DNA of 64,000 nt from Ambrosia x helenae (lineage: Eukaryota > Streptophyta > Magnoliopsida > Asterales > Asteraceae). Below are positions 1-11,213 of the stretch, piece by piece; position 1 is the first letter of the stretch, and each line of letters starts with the position of its first letter. The stretch spans positions 114,249,603 through 114,313,602 of the forward strand of contig CM061227.1 of the NCBI GenBank assembly GCA_030844895.1. The letters run 5' to 3'. The position numbers and the translations under genes are program-made. Under the pieces are notes generated by a model. That model saw nothing but the letters and a program-made list of their open reading frames with translations. It was not told the DNA's origin and did not search any database.

Positions 1-929
1 ATATGAGTAAATGATAGTATAAAATGTTGAAACATGTTTCACCCCAAAAATAGTGAAAATAGAGTAAAAGGGGCTATGTAAACTCACCTTAGCAAATGTT
101 ATACTTCTTGTAAAGATTGAATAATGGGTTTCCCAAACAATGCCAAATATCTCCCTATAATAATGTGATAAATAAGTCTATCTAGTCTACAAATGCGTAA
201 GTTTCTAGGGCTTCGAATTGGGGATAAAATGCTCGTTTGATTAATACTAAAAATATTCGACAATTGAGAGAAATTTAGTAAATTAATAACTAAAAATCTT
301 TTTATGAAATCTAAATTTAGGATGGTCACAATAATGTGTTTAAAGTATAAAAATAATTTTTATAAAATTATTTCCTTTAAAATAGATTTTTAAATCTATT
401 TATTACAAATTGCCAAAATTTAACTTTAATATTTAAAAATACTAAAATTAAAGAACTATTATTTTAAAAATCATATTTCTGTTCTAAATATTTAAAAATA
501 AATTGTATAAAATTTTGGTGCAAAAATAATAAAAATTGAATTTATTATGATTTAATTATGATTAAAACTGACAAAAATTGATTAAAAATATAAAATAAAT
601 GATTTTTCTGAATTAAAAATCATTTCAGTAAAGTTTAACATTGTACAAACATAGGATAATTTTTGTAGAAATTAATAAAATTGTTTTGATATTTTAATGG
701 ATTTTTATAAATATAATAGTATAAAATTGATTTAATTATTATAAATATTAAATCAATGAATTTCAGAAAACTAAAAATTGTAAATAAAACTTTTTCATCA
801 GGTTAACTAAAAATAATTTTTGTAGAATTTTTAAAAATGTTTTAGTATTTTAAAATGAATTTTTAAAATACAAGCAATATATATATTGAAACTTGATAAA
901 ATAAAACAAAAGAGAAAAAAAAAAGATGC

Positions 930-1006
930 TGTTGCCATGGTTTGAACCTTCGTGGCCTGTATGGCATGCACCAAGCACAACCACTTGGTCCAGACCAGTG
1001 GTTGTG
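930..1006 (-). promoter_or_regulatory. tRNA-like cassette in LTR, sense to the element
   Basis: On the minus strand, a GGACCAAGTGG A-box-like motif sits in a CACAACCAC...GTGGTTGTG palindrome. It is followed by a degenerate B box, AGGTTCAAACC. It occupies the same position, downstream of TATA and stem-loop, as better preserved copies at 13011, 54530 and 59751. A pol III internal promoter function is inferred. Confidence 0.5.
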
Positions 1007-1103
1007 TTTGGTTTCAGTTGAATAAAATTATATACCACATTTGTTCTAAGTGTTCTTCCCCAAAATTGATTTCGTGCCCTAGACTTTACAATCACACAAT
1101 CTA

Positions 1104-1142
1104 ACAAGCAATAACCCGATTCATTATAGGGCTATTGCTTGT
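1104..1142 (-). other. LTR stem-loop
   Basis: ACAAGCAATA and TATTGCTTGT pair, extended by CCC/GGG across one A-C mismatch. The hairpin lies about 180 bases downstream of the TATA box. Other LTRs in the window have a hairpin of different sequence at the same place. Confidence 0.6.
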
Positions 1143-1322
1143 TGATAGACGATGAACAAAACCCACAGAAAAGATTTCACTTACAATGCTTGATTGTTCA
1201 CGATTGCTCGGTCAACCAATAAGGTCAAAGCGTGATCAATTAATCAACACAGAGGGTTTTTAAGTAAGAATTAGAGGTTGAGAGATGATGCTCGGCGAGT
1301 TTAGAAGGTCCAGAAACCTTCA

Positions 1323-1330
1323 ATTTATAG
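1323..1330 (-). promoter_or_regulatory. TATA box of minus-strand LTR
   Basis: ATTTATAG reads CTATAAAT on the minus strand. It lies in the same context (CTATAAATTGA) as the TATA boxes at 3582, 12685, 39445 and 59427. Confidence 0.6.
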
Positions 1331-1615
1331 TGCTATGGTTCGTATGTTCAAGATGGAAATCATTGAATTTGACTTGAACGTATACGCGTGAATTGATGAT
1401 GTTTGACTAAATTAGATGATGCACGACGAGTAATGGACGCGGATTATGCTAATTACATGATACTTACCAAGTTTGTGGGATTGATTGATCAATCAAAGGA
1501 GATTGGTCTCCCCCTTGGCTGCTTGCGCGTGGAAACAGCAGCAAGAAAGGAAACAGAATGGTTTCCAAATCGTGTTAAATAAATAACTTACCTAAACATT
1601 ATCACTAATGGCAAC

Positions 1616-1690
1616 ATGGACTAGTGGTAGTGGTGTGTGTGTGTTAATTATGAACCGGCCTGCTGCTCGGGTTCGAAACCCAGCAGAGGC
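1616..1690 (+). promoter_or_regulatory. tRNA-like cassette in LTR, antisense to the element
   Basis: A-box-like TGGACTAGTGG is followed about 45 bases later by an exact B box, GGTTCGAAACC. The orientation is opposite to LTR transcription, upstream of the TATA box, as in the LTRs at 12025, 38814, 52956 and 58732. Confidence 0.6.
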
Positions 1691-1737
1691 AAGAATTTCT
1701 TTTTTTTTTTAAGGCAACAGACACAAGGGCTGGTGGG

Positions 1738-2821
1738 TGTAACACCCCAACCGATGGCGGAAACATCGGGATGTCACGTATTGATGATTGTTCAGTAGCT
1801 CATGGTAAATAATAAGTTTCAATAAATGATTTAAATAAATTACATACAATTGTTCTAAGAATTTGTACATCAAAATGAAAAATACAAGCTACGTATCTTC
1901 AAGCATTAACTCTAATCTTCGAGCATGTTATAACCTGAAACATGTTAAGTTTGAAAATATTTTGGGTCAACAAAAGTTGGTGAGAATTACATAGGTTTTT
2001 GGAATATGATAGATAATAATAGTTTGTACAACAATCACAGTTGTATGATGATAGAGTATGAGTCCGACATGTAACAATGCGTCTTTGTACAACCAAACCT
2101 TGTGTCGACTGATGACTAACTCGCAAGTTAGTTTAAATGTTATTACTGTTATCGATCATCCCTGAATCTATGCGGGGGATGGGTTTGTCAGACCTATAGC
2201 GCTATAATCTAAACAGGCGGCTTGATCAATGTTAATGATTGTACTGTGTCTTTTTGTTACAGTCAAATGATAGAATGGGTAAATGATAGTGTAATTGAAT
2301 CACAAGTTTCAACAATGTAAGAATGAGTAAATGATAGTGTATAAAATGTTTAAACATGTTTCACCCCAAAATGTAAAACAGAAAAAGGGGCTATGTAAAC
2401 TCACATTGGCTAAGGTGAATTATCCTCTAAGTGTTGTGAATGTATGCGAGGCGAATCCCAAAGACTCAACAACGTAGCTAGTCCAAATTGAAGAAATAAA
2501 CGAAAAAGAAAGAATATCAAGCTTCCAATTCGCCAATTGCAAGAGCTTATAATCAAAGCTTCAAATGTAGAAGTAATATACTCTAGAAAAAGGTATGAGA
2601 GAGAGTTTAATCGAATTGAAACAATCGATTTAGAGGTGCAAAGTGTAATGGGTCATAGGTGGGTTTTTATACTAGTTTTGGAGTCAATTAGCCATTAAAA
2701 TTGGTCAACACCATAAAGTAAGGTTTTATGATGAATTGACTATTTGACTAAGACTTTGACTGTTTGACTAAGACTTTGACTATGGCTTTATTTAAAAAAA
2801 AAAAAATTTCTTGACAAGTGT

Positions 2822-2868
<47 letters not shown>

Positions 2869-3068
2869 CTTGACAAGTGTATGCGTAAAAAAAAAAAAGA
2901 ATTTAGATCTTATTATTATTATTATATATATATACATTTATATATAAGTTGTGAGTTAGGAAAATAAAGACTTAGGCACATTTGTATAATATTAATGATA
3001 AAGATGTAAATAAAAAAAATAAGGGCTTTTATGTATTAAAATTTGGGGAAAAATTTTGCGATGTTACA
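1738..3068 (-). mobile_element. Short gypsy solo LTR with perfect TSD
   Basis: Seen: it begins TGTAACACCCC and ends TTTTGCGATGTTACA (plus strand) and is flanked on both sides by GTGGG (1733-1737 and 3069-3073). There is no internal region, PBS or coding sequence, so it is a solo LTR of 1331 bp. On the minus strand it starts TGTAACATCGCAAAATTTT, like the LTR at 58732. Its 1738-2400 part matches the reverse complement of the last about 650 bp of that LTR, but the middle is replaced by about 670 bp of other sequence. The tRNA-like cassettes and stem-loop of the longer LTRs are absent. It inserted into the minus-strand LTR at 1-3360. Confidence 0.88.
2790..2898. repeat. Poly(A) and tandem duplication
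   Basis: Two direct copies of a TTCTTGACAAGTGTATG unit, each embedded in A-runs. The central A-run (2828-2866) is 39 bases. It lies inside the solo LTR and looks like replication slippage. Confidence 0.8.
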
Positions 3069-3187
3069 GTGGGCCAGCAGTTTGGGCTGCACACTTGTGG
3101 GCTGAGATACACTTCTTGGGCTTGTATCAGATTGGGCTAAGGAATTCCAAAAGAAAAGGGGGTGGTTTTTGTTTTGTAACCAACCCA

Positions 3188-3190
<3 letters not shown>

Positions 3191-3220
<30 letters not shown>

Positions 3221-3229
3221 GTTATTATC
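3191..3229. repeat. (ATT)n microsatellite
   Basis: About twelve TTA/ATT units near the start of the minus-strand LTR. The same microsatellite class sits at the same place near the 5' end of the LTRs at 12025, 17721, 38814, 52956 and 58732. Confidence 0.85.
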
Positions 3230-3581
3230 ACTATATTTATATACATAAATAAATATATGTATGAATAGTTATCATTGTGTAGGGGTTCAAAAATGTCATC
3301 CAAAAATAAAACTTGTCGTTTTAATCCGTAACGTACAGTTATTTAACGTGAAATGTTACATTTGACGAGCAGCAGCTTGAAGAAGAGTTGACCGCAGAAA
3401 CCTCCTTCTTTGACCATCAATTTACATAATTTTAGGAAGAATTGAATCAATTAACTACTGCTGACTTGTTTCCGATTATTACACACTAAAAACACGATTT
3501 AAACATACAAATCTAAGGCTTAAATCGCGTGAGTTTTAAATCTTTGGTCAAAACTTCAAAGCTATCCATTTCTGCGATTTA

Positions 3582-3589
3582 CTATAAAT
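3582..3589 (+). promoter_or_regulatory. TATA box of LTR
   Basis: CTATAAAT in the family context CTATAAATTGA. It precedes a GTAAGTTT motif at 3727 and the stem-loop at 3766. Confidence 0.6.
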
Positions 3590-3765
3590 TGAACCTCGAT
3601 TGAACATTCCTATGTGCCGAAAATCAGAACCTCACAATCACATTTCACTCTCGCTCACTCTCTCGTGCTATTTCACGATTCGTTGACTTTAGCGTTGACT
3701 CGCGATTTTGGCCGATTTACAAGCTGTAAGTTTAAATTAAAAACCTTATGTTGTTTGTTGTTATG

Positions 3766-3800
3766 TTCCAGTCGTTAACCCCATGGTTAATTGACTGGAA
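3766..3800 (+). other. LTR stem-loop
   Basis: TTCCAGTCGTTAACC pairs with GGTTAATTGACTGGAA around a CCAT loop, with one bulge. It has the same position as, but different sequence from, the stem-loops at 12870, 39634 and 59609. Confidence 0.65.
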
Positions 3801-3910
3801 TTTGATTTCAATGAGTATAAAGATCTAGGGTTCATAGGGTGTATGATTTGGGGAAGATGAAGTGCTTTCACTTATGTTTATAATCAAAACTAAACCAAAT
3901 CTAATACAAA

Positions 3911-3992
3911 CTGATCATTAGCTCAGTTGGTCCCCCTTGGCTTTGTTAAGCTTCGAACCGGCCTTGGGCCTTGGTTCGAATCCCACAACCAC
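3911..3992 (+). promoter_or_regulatory. tRNA-like cassette with consensus A and B boxes
   Basis: TTAGCTCAGTTGG is a textbook A box and GGTTCGAATCC a textbook B box, about 45 bases apart, in the sense orientation of the LTR downstream of its TATA box. No CCA-type acceptor stem can be folded, so it is tRNA-like rather than a tRNA gene. Confidence 0.6.
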
Positions 3993-4036
3993 CATTTTTA
4001 TTTTAAAAACAAAAGAGAACAGATTAAATGTACAAA

Positions 4037-4123
4037 ACCGGTTCTAACCAGGCTCGAACCCGCGGCCTCTAATTTCCTGAGCCTTATAATCACAAGCCCA
4101 GACCAATTGGTCTGGACCCTGAG
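4037..4123 (-). promoter_or_regulatory. Second tRNA-like cassette, opposite strand
   Basis: On the minus strand, CAGACCAATTGGTCTGG (palindromic A-box region) is followed by B box GGGTTCGAGCCTGG. It lies directly beside and opposed to the cassette at 3911, an arrangement not seen in the other LTRs. Confidence 0.5.
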
Positions 4124-5054
4124 AACATATACAACCCGATTGGTATTTTATTTAAACATTTATCTAATATTAGATAATGTATTTTTTATAATACTTTTAT
4201 TTAATCAAGTTTATTAGAAAAATCTTTTTATTTAACAAAACGATTTCTATAAATCCTACAAAAATTATTTTTAGTTAAACTGATAAAAGGTTTAACTCAC
4301 AATTTTTAGATTTCAAAAATTAATTTATTTACTATATATAATAATTAAATCAGTTTTATTCTATTATATTTATAAAATTCCATTAAAATATCAAAACGAT
4401 TATATAATTTTCCACAAAATTTATCCTGAGTTTTTATCACATTAAGCTTTTCTGAAATGATTTTTATTTCAGAAAAATCATTTATTTAATATTTTTAATC
4501 AATTTTTGTTAGTTTTAATCATAATTAAATCATAACAAATCCAATTTTTAATATTTTTGCACCAAAATTTTATACAAATTATTTCTGATTATTTAGAACA
4601 GAAATATAAATTTTAAACTAATAATTCTTTAACTTTAATATTTTTAAATATTAAAGTTAAATTTTGACAGTTTCTTATAAATAGAATTAATATTCTATTT
4701 TAAAGAAAATAATTTTATAAAAATTATTTTTTTATATACTTTAAACTCATTAGTGTGAACATCTTAAATTCAAATTTTATAAAAAGATCTTTGTCTATTT
4801 ATTTACTAAATTTCTCTCAATTGTCGAACATTTTTAATATTAATCAAACAAGCATTTATCCCCATATACGAAGCCCGAGAAACTTATACATTTGTAGACT
4901 TGATAGACTTAGACATATTTATTACCTCATTATAGGGTGATACTTGACATATTTGGGCAACACACTATTCTATTTTTCAACAGATACAACATTTTGCTAA
5001 GGTGAGTTTTACATAGCCCCTTTTCTATTTATCGCCATCGGTTGGGGTGTTACA

Positions 5055-7243
5055 TGATGCAATATCACCCATGATTTGATCAAGTGGATGATCTTTGTGT
5101 TCGATCAGTTGTTGTAAACCACGGACAGGTGTTGGTGGCTCATGTTCTTCAAACAAACTACTGAGGTCTATTATATCTGGTTCAGCAGTTTCAGTGTCTT
5201 CAGTAGTTGCAGGTGCTGAAGCAGATGTTTGAGTTTGGCCTTCAGTATTTGTTGAATCAGAAGTTTGTGAAACTTCTGATAGTTTTGAAGTTGACTTAAT
5301 GACTGTTTGAGGAGACCATGGTGCTGGATCCTCATCATCAAACCTTTGATCACCATAATAAGTAGGTTTGGATGAAGTGACAGTCTTTTCAGGTTCAAAA
5401 TGAAAGTTGTCAAGGTCAAAGAGTTCAGCAGGATGTGCTGGAATGAGAGTGTGTTTTGACTCATTGAACTTGACATTCAGTGTTTCTTCTACTATCCTGG
5501 TTTTTGAGTTAAAAACCTTGTAGGCTTTTCTAGTTGATGAATAACCAAGAAAGTAACCTGAGTCAACTTTGGCAGCAAACTTTGAAATAGATTCCTTGAT
5601 GTTCAAGATGAAACATTGACATCCAAAAGCCCTGAAAAAGGAGATAAGGGGCTTCATGCCATGAAGAACTTCATAGGCAGTCTTTGAATGTCTCTTGACA
5701 ACAAGAACTCTATTTTGAACATAACATGATGTGTTAACTGCTTCTGCCCAGAAGTATAAAGGTAGGCCAGAATCAACTAACATTGTTCTTGCTCCTTCTA
5801 TTAAAGTTCTGTTCTTCCTTTCTACCACACCATTTTGTTCAGGAGTTCTGGCAACACTAAATTGTCTAATAATCCCTTTAGACAAACAGAAGTCATTCAG
5901 AGTTTTGTTCCTGAACTCTGTCCCATTATCACTTCTAATGGTTTTGACAGGTAGAGAGTATTGCTTCTCTACTTGTAGAATGAAGAACTTGATGATTTCA
6001 GCAGCCTCATCCTTGGAAAATAAGAAGAATACCCATGTAAATCTTGAGTAGTCATCAATGATGACTAAGCAGTACTTCTTTTTACCAAGGCTCATGATCT
6101 TTACAGGCCCAAATAAGTCCATATGGAGTAGTTGAAGACATGCAGTTGTTTTTGATTCTTCAATAGACTTATAGGAGGACTTATGTTGTTTACCCTTTAA
6201 ACAGGATACACAGTGTTCTTGACACTGGTATACTTTTAAGGGTAGACCTCTGACCAAGCCCATTTTTGTGACTTTATTTATGGTTTTAAAGTTCACATGG
6301 CCAAGTCTCCTGTGCCAGAGATCAGTTTCTGAAGTTGATGCCCTTGAGAAGAAACAGGCAGTGTTGTTCAGTACTTTGTCTTTTTCAATGTCCACTGCAT
6401 AGACATTGCCACATCTTTTGGCAATTAACAAAGTATGATCTTCAATGATCTTCTCTATCAACTTCTGGCCTTCTGGTGATATGATCTTGCATGCTGTCTT
6501 TGTGAAAAAGGAAGAATATCCTTTATCACACATTTGTGACACACTAAGCAAGTTGTACTCAAGGTTTTCAACCAGATTGACCTTGTCAAACTGTATTTTG
6601 CCAGAGGAGACATTGCCATGTCCTAGCACATATCCCTTAGCATTGTTCCCAAAGGATACAGATCCATCTCTTTGACTGATAAAATTGTTTATCAGGTATC
6701 TGCATCCTGTCATGTGCATTGAGCCTCCACTGTCTACATACCAAATGCTATTCAAGCCTCTAGAAACTCTCTGCACAAAATAGCAAATTAGTTAGATTTA
6801 GGAACCCAAGCCAGTTTGGCTTTGGGTTTGCTCTTGAGAACATTTACAGTTTGTTCTTGACCAAGTTTAGAAATCCATGTCTTTTTGGCAATGGATTTTG
6901 CATTAAGTACAATGGTGGTATCCTTTTGAGGACCACCATCAACTTTGGTCATCAGTAGTTGTACTATGTTCATAAGATCTTTAATCTCAGCAGTTTGTGA
7001 AACTGCTGATGATTTAGGTCTAACTACTGAAAGAGAATTTTGAGAAAAAGACTTTGGTTGAGATTTTGTCTTTTTCTGAGAAAGGGTTTTTACTGGTTGT
7101 TGTTTCTTGGGAGAAAAGGTTTTTACATAATCATTTTTGATTTGTTCCCCCACAACCAGTTGTTGATTTTTTCTTATTAAACTGAATACCCTTTCTATAT
7201 CTGCAAAATTCTGTTTTGTGGTTGAACAGACCACAAATTTCAC
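5055..7243 (-). pseudogene. pol: copia pol: protease, GAG-pre-integrase, integrase; RT missing
   Basis: Two frames make up this stretch. The frame at 7243-6788 continues from gag after a shift near 7160 and ends in a stop. The next frame, 6776-5055, is open and runs without its own stop into the inserted LTR, where it ends at 5025. Domains in order: aspartic protease motif WYVDSGGSMHMTG (copia proteins usually have Cys where this has the second Gly); GAG-pre-integrase with LWHRRLGHVN and CVSCLKGKQH; integrase core with acidic residues in LHMDLFGPV, IRSDNGTEF and PEQNGVVERKNRT; then the post-integrase linker. The reverse transcriptase that should follow is absent. Known family: retrotransposon polyprotein of the TNT1 type. 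Inactivated by stop, frameshift and truncation. Confidence 0.9.
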
Positions 7244-9354
7244 ATTCTTTTGTCTTTTCTTTCAAAGACAAATCTCTGACAGTTTTGATTGGTTTTAGGT
7301 CATCAGTAGTTTTCAGGTTCTCAACTCCTGATGTAGTTGAAACTGCTGATGACTTAAAGTCAGATTTAATCAATACTTCTGAAGAACTTTCTTTGTGTGA
7401 TTTTAGAAAGTTTTCATGGAAAGATGTGCATTCTTCCTCTTCAGAAGTTTCACCTGAAACAATTTTTCTCCCATCTTCAGTAGTTTTGGGAGAGAAATCT
7501 GTTGGTGTTTCAGTGTGATTGTACCCTATGCCAAACCTAACATTTGAGGCACTTTGTTTGTTTAGCACTAGTTGGTACCCCTTACAAGATTCCACCCATT
7601 TTTCACATGTGATCCTGGTGTCAGCAAGCTCTTGTCTGACATTTCCCAGGTCATTTAGCATGATTTTAATTTGTGCTTGGGTTTCAATGGCAGTGTCAGT
7701 TAATTTAGAAACTTCTTTTGTTTTAGCATAAAGTTTTCTTTCTAAATCACATTTCATCTGAGTGAATTTTCTCTCAGAGTCATTTGCCTTTCCTTGTAAG
7801 TGAATATTGGTCTCTCTTATGAGAGCAAAAGATTCTTTGCATGAATTAGAACACAGTTTTGTCAAAGATTCTTTAGATACCTGTGACAAGGCAGATTTTG
7901 AGGTGCATCCCTCAAATGCCATTAAGGCAAAGTTCTTCCTGCCATTGTCAGGCTCTTCCCAGTTGATGTCAAACATTTTGTTGTCTGCATCAGGATTGCA
8001 CTCTGTGGTGTCAAAAGGAAGACTGCTCCAGTCAACATACCCTGAGGTAAATAAACTTTGTTGAGAGGGTTGCTGTTGCTGTGGAGGTTGTTGAGCAGCT
8101 GGAAAGGGAGGGATTGATTGTTGGCTCTGCATCTGTTGAGCAGGCATCTGTACATATTGTACTTGTGGCACATATTGGAGTTGTGGAGCTTGTGCCTGTA
8201 CAAAATGTGCACTCCCTTGTGTTCCATTATTCCTGTTATAATTGGGGTTAAAATTGTTTCCAGACTGAGATTGGTTAGAGCCAGAGCTTCTACATTCTCT
8301 AGCAAAGTGTCCCAACTTTTGACACTTGTGACATCTAAGTTTAGATTTGTCAAAACCAATTTTTGTAGAACTGTTCAGTCCTGAAAACTTCCTTCCTGAC
8401 CTTTTGTAAAATTTATTTGTTTTTAAACTTAACATGGCCAGTTGGTGCAAAATATCCATTTCTTCTAGGTCATCACTGCTGAAACTATTTAAGTCATCCA
8501 TGATAAAACACATGTTATCAGCAGTTTGACCTAAATCATTATTGTCATAACCTGGGAATGATCTTTCAGATGAGATCCCAGCAGTTATGTCAATGTGGTC
8601 AAAAGATCCAAAACTATTTGAACAAGTTGGTGAGTCTTGTCCCAATAGTGCTGTACTACCTGGTAGATAGTCATCGGCAGTTTTACCAGAATTTTGTAAC
8701 TTTTTCTTTTGATCAATTTCTCTCTCAAAAGTAAGTAATCTCCCATGAAGTTTTGTAAGAGTGAGGGAGCTAAAATCTGGTGAAGATCTTAAGACTATTG
8801 AGTATGTTTCCCATTTATCAGGTAAAGACCTTAAAAATCTATGAAGCATAGAGACAGTTGTATAGGTCTGACCATTTAGTTTTAGCTCAGATATTAATGA
8901 GGAAAATCTTTCAAATTGCTGAGTTAAAGTTTCCCCATTAATGTGAGCAAAAGTCTCATATTGTTGAGCCAAGATTTCTCTGGTGTTGGCAATCACCTCT
9001 TCAGTTCCTCCAAACTGTTCTTTTAGGCAGTCCCAAAGCTCTTTGGCACTATCACAATGTAATAGGCCAGAGTAGATTTCATTTGGGAGTGCCATTGCCA
9101 ACATAGAGAAAGCTTTTGCATCAAGCTCAAGTTTTAGGAAATCATCTTCAGTATAGTCTTTTGGTTCTTTTGGAATCTCTTCTTTAGTTTCTGGATTAAT
9201 GTTTACTGGTTTATGAGGACCATATATCACAGATTTCCAGCAACCTGTGTTGGTCTGTGATAATGTATGTCCCATTCTCCTTTGCCATATGTTATATTCA
9301 TTTTCTTACAAGCATGGCAGGTTTAGTGGCAGAACCAGTATTATGAGGATCCAT
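7131..9354 (-). pseudogene. gag: copia gag with two zinc knuckles, frameshifted near start
   Basis: The natural start is the ATG at 9354 (MDPHNTGSATKP). An extra base near 9305 shifts the frame. The long 714-residue frame then begins at an internal Met (9275). It shows a UBN2-type gag domain (LWDCLKEQFGGTEEV...LHRFLRSLPDKWE), a CCHC knuckle CHKCQKLGHFAREC, a Gln/Pro-rich linker, a coiled-coil-like segment, and a second knuckle-like motif CEICGLFNHKTEFC near the C-terminus. The gag frame closes at 7131, and the coding sense passes to another frame at an A-run near 7160. Gag would form the cytoplasmic particle that packages the RNA. One start-proximal frameshift is enough to disable this copy. 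Confidence 0.88.
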
Positions 9355-9492
9355 TTTAAAGAGTATTGATTTGTCAAATATCTCTTAAAGTGATGGATGT
9401 TGATAAAAGTGAGCTTATAATCTTTTATTGAATATCAATAAGAGCCTGTGTCTGATTCTCAATGTGTTAGATTGATATGTTATCAGATAAAC

Positions 9493-9509
9493 CAGTGCTC
9501 CGATACCAA
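9493..9509 (-). other. copia primer binding site (initiator Met tRNA)
   Basis: On the minus strand it reads TTGGTATCGGAGCACTGG, complementary to the 3' end of plant initiator tRNA-Met, starting one base inside the LTR end at 9511. Confidence 0.8.
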
Positions 9510-9853
9510 TTGTTGTGTGACATCCGACAACTTCCGATCAACACCGGTATGATTTTTCATTATTGGTAGTAATTATTTATTATAAATATTTGTTAATTAT
9601 TAAGTTTTGGGAAGTTAGCAGATCGTTTTAACAAGGAAACCGTGATCGAATCTTTTAACGCGATTTAAACGTGTGTTCTGAAAGTACGCGTCGGATAACA
9701 AAAATAATTATGTTTTTGCTCGGTTTAGCTAAGTCTTATATTACGAACATTTCCGACTTGTTTTATTTATTACTCTTGAACCGAAACTAAAACCGAGACA
9801 CGACAAATTTAAACAGGTTCGTTACGTGGTGTGCTCCTTCTTAATAACCCTAA

Positions 9854-9861
9854 CTATAAAT
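9854..9861 (+). promoter_or_regulatory. TATA box of the 3.2-kb solo LTR
   Basis: CTATAAAT about 340 bases from the LTR start, followed by a pyrimidine-rich stretch typical of a transcription start and leader. Confidence 0.5.
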
Positions 9862-11182
9862 TCATCTCATTCCCCTTATCCTTATTTCTTCTCCAAGTCA
9901 CAAACCCTAGCCACACATACTCTCTCTCTAAACCCGTCACTCTCTCTCTACCCCCTCTCTCTCCCTTCGATCTCTCTCCCTCTCCTCCTCTCACTAAACA
10001 GCGGCCGACCACCACCTCCTTGGTGGTGGCGGCGCGGGGACTATTGGGTCCAAACGCAGGCACAAGAAAGACTCATCGGGGTTATGTAGATGTTTTAGTG
10101 GTGGTTTTGAGGAGGACTAAGGTCGGTGGTGGTTGTTTCAGTTACTAAGGGATCGGAGGCAGCAGGTCGGAGCCGTTGGTGGTGGGTGGTTATTGTTTGG
10201 TCTCGGTGGTTCTTGGTTGCAGGTTTGCGGAGGCTGTTGGGTTTCCGATAGTCGCCGGCTCGGTTTAAGGAGTGGTCTGTGACAACCAGTTGTGATTAAG
10301 ATGTTGGCTTCTGATGGTTCAAGTCTTGGTTCGAGATGGGCTTAAGTCGGGTCAGATCTGGTCGGGTTATGATGGTCCATGTCTGGTCTGGTCTAGTTTG
10401 GTCGGTGTGGGTTGTCTTTTGTGGTCCGGCCGGTAATTATTCTGTGGCGGCGGCTATGGTTTAGTGGGTTCGAGATTATGGTCCGGCAATGGCTGCAAAT
10501 GATGGTTGTGCGATGACATTTTTGGAGGTGTTGATGGAGTGACTTGGTGGAGGTCTCAGTTAAAGTGTTTGGTCTTGGTCCAGATCTTGTCCAGGTTAGG
10601 CTCCGATCAGTCTGGTTCTGGCGAAGTTGCTTCCAGTGGTGGTAGTCGTGTCCAGTAGTGGGTTAGTTGCTGGTCTCCGGTGGTTCTCGATTCAGGTCAC
10701 GAGCAAAGTCAGATTGGGTTCGGTTCAGATGTGGCCACCAAAGTCAAGGATTCGAGTCACGGTTGGAATCGGGTAGTTAGTTGGTAAGATTTCAGGTTCG
10801 GTCAACTGCAGTCAAGATGGTCAGACTTGGTCATGGTTGGATCCGGCCTACGTGCAGTCAATTCGGTCAACGCGACATTCGAGGCGGTTCCAGGTTACGC
10901 GCGTGCGATTCGGTATACATATATTCGTGTTTATTCTTATCTTATAATTAGATATCAACATATTTATAAATGTTATGTATTTGTAAATATTGTTATATTT
11001 ATGAATATTATATATAATTATAAATATATTGATATGGATGAAATAGTCTTGACTCGCGAACGAACCAAATAAAAACAATAACCGGTAACAATATTAAATA
11101 TCGAACGATTTGGTAAACGATTAACTTGACGTGACTTATGGTTTCGAACTCGGACTAAATATAATTGGACTATATTGTCGGA

Positions 11183-11213
<31 letters not shown>

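Larger units (their letters stand above)
1..3360 (-). mobile_element. Ty3/gypsy LTR, minus strand, left end outside window
   Basis: Seen: the right boundary is TGTTACA at 3354-3360, which on the minus strand is the LTR start TGTAACA. Read on the minus strand, the order of blocks matches the complete gypsy LTRs elsewhere in the window: (TAA)n microsatellite, GCCCA-rich stretch, tRNA-like cassette, TATA box (1323-1330), stem-loop (1104-1142), second tRNA-like cassette, then a long AT-rich tract. It is interrupted by a solo LTR at 1738-3068. Whether it is a solo LTR or part of a full element cannot be told, because the other end lies beyond base 1. The flanking TTTGA at 3361-3365 would be the target duplication. 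Confidence 0.8.
3361..5054 (+). mobile_element. Ty3/gypsy LTR 3' portion, plus strand, inserted in copia pol
   Basis: Seen: it ends GCCATCGGTTGGGGTGTTACA, the conserved 3' end of this gypsy LTR family, then runs directly into copia coding sequence at 5055. It contains TATA box, stem-loop and tRNA-like cassettes in family order. The last about 600 bp usual for the family are missing: the block GGTGAGTTTTACATAGCCCC (5001-5020) is followed almost at once by the terminal sequence. The 5' part is to the left, beyond the nested LTR ending at 3360. No PBS follows, so this is a 3' LTR or solo LTR. TGATG at 5055-5059 is the expected target duplication, but its partner is off-window. Confidence 0.8.

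Noticed and set aside
5025..5054. Natural C-terminus of the copia integrase protein
   Set aside because: The last codons before the stop come from the inserted gypsy LTR, so the end is an insertion artefact.
8118..8384. Opposite-strand ORFs across copia and gypsy coding regions
   Set aside because: They are by-products of the real gag and pol frames on the other strand; no independent features.
9826..10148. Two overlapping small ORFs as genes
   Set aside because: They sit in the CT-rich leader of a solo LTR, are low-complexity (Ser/Leu/Pro), and have no conserved domain.
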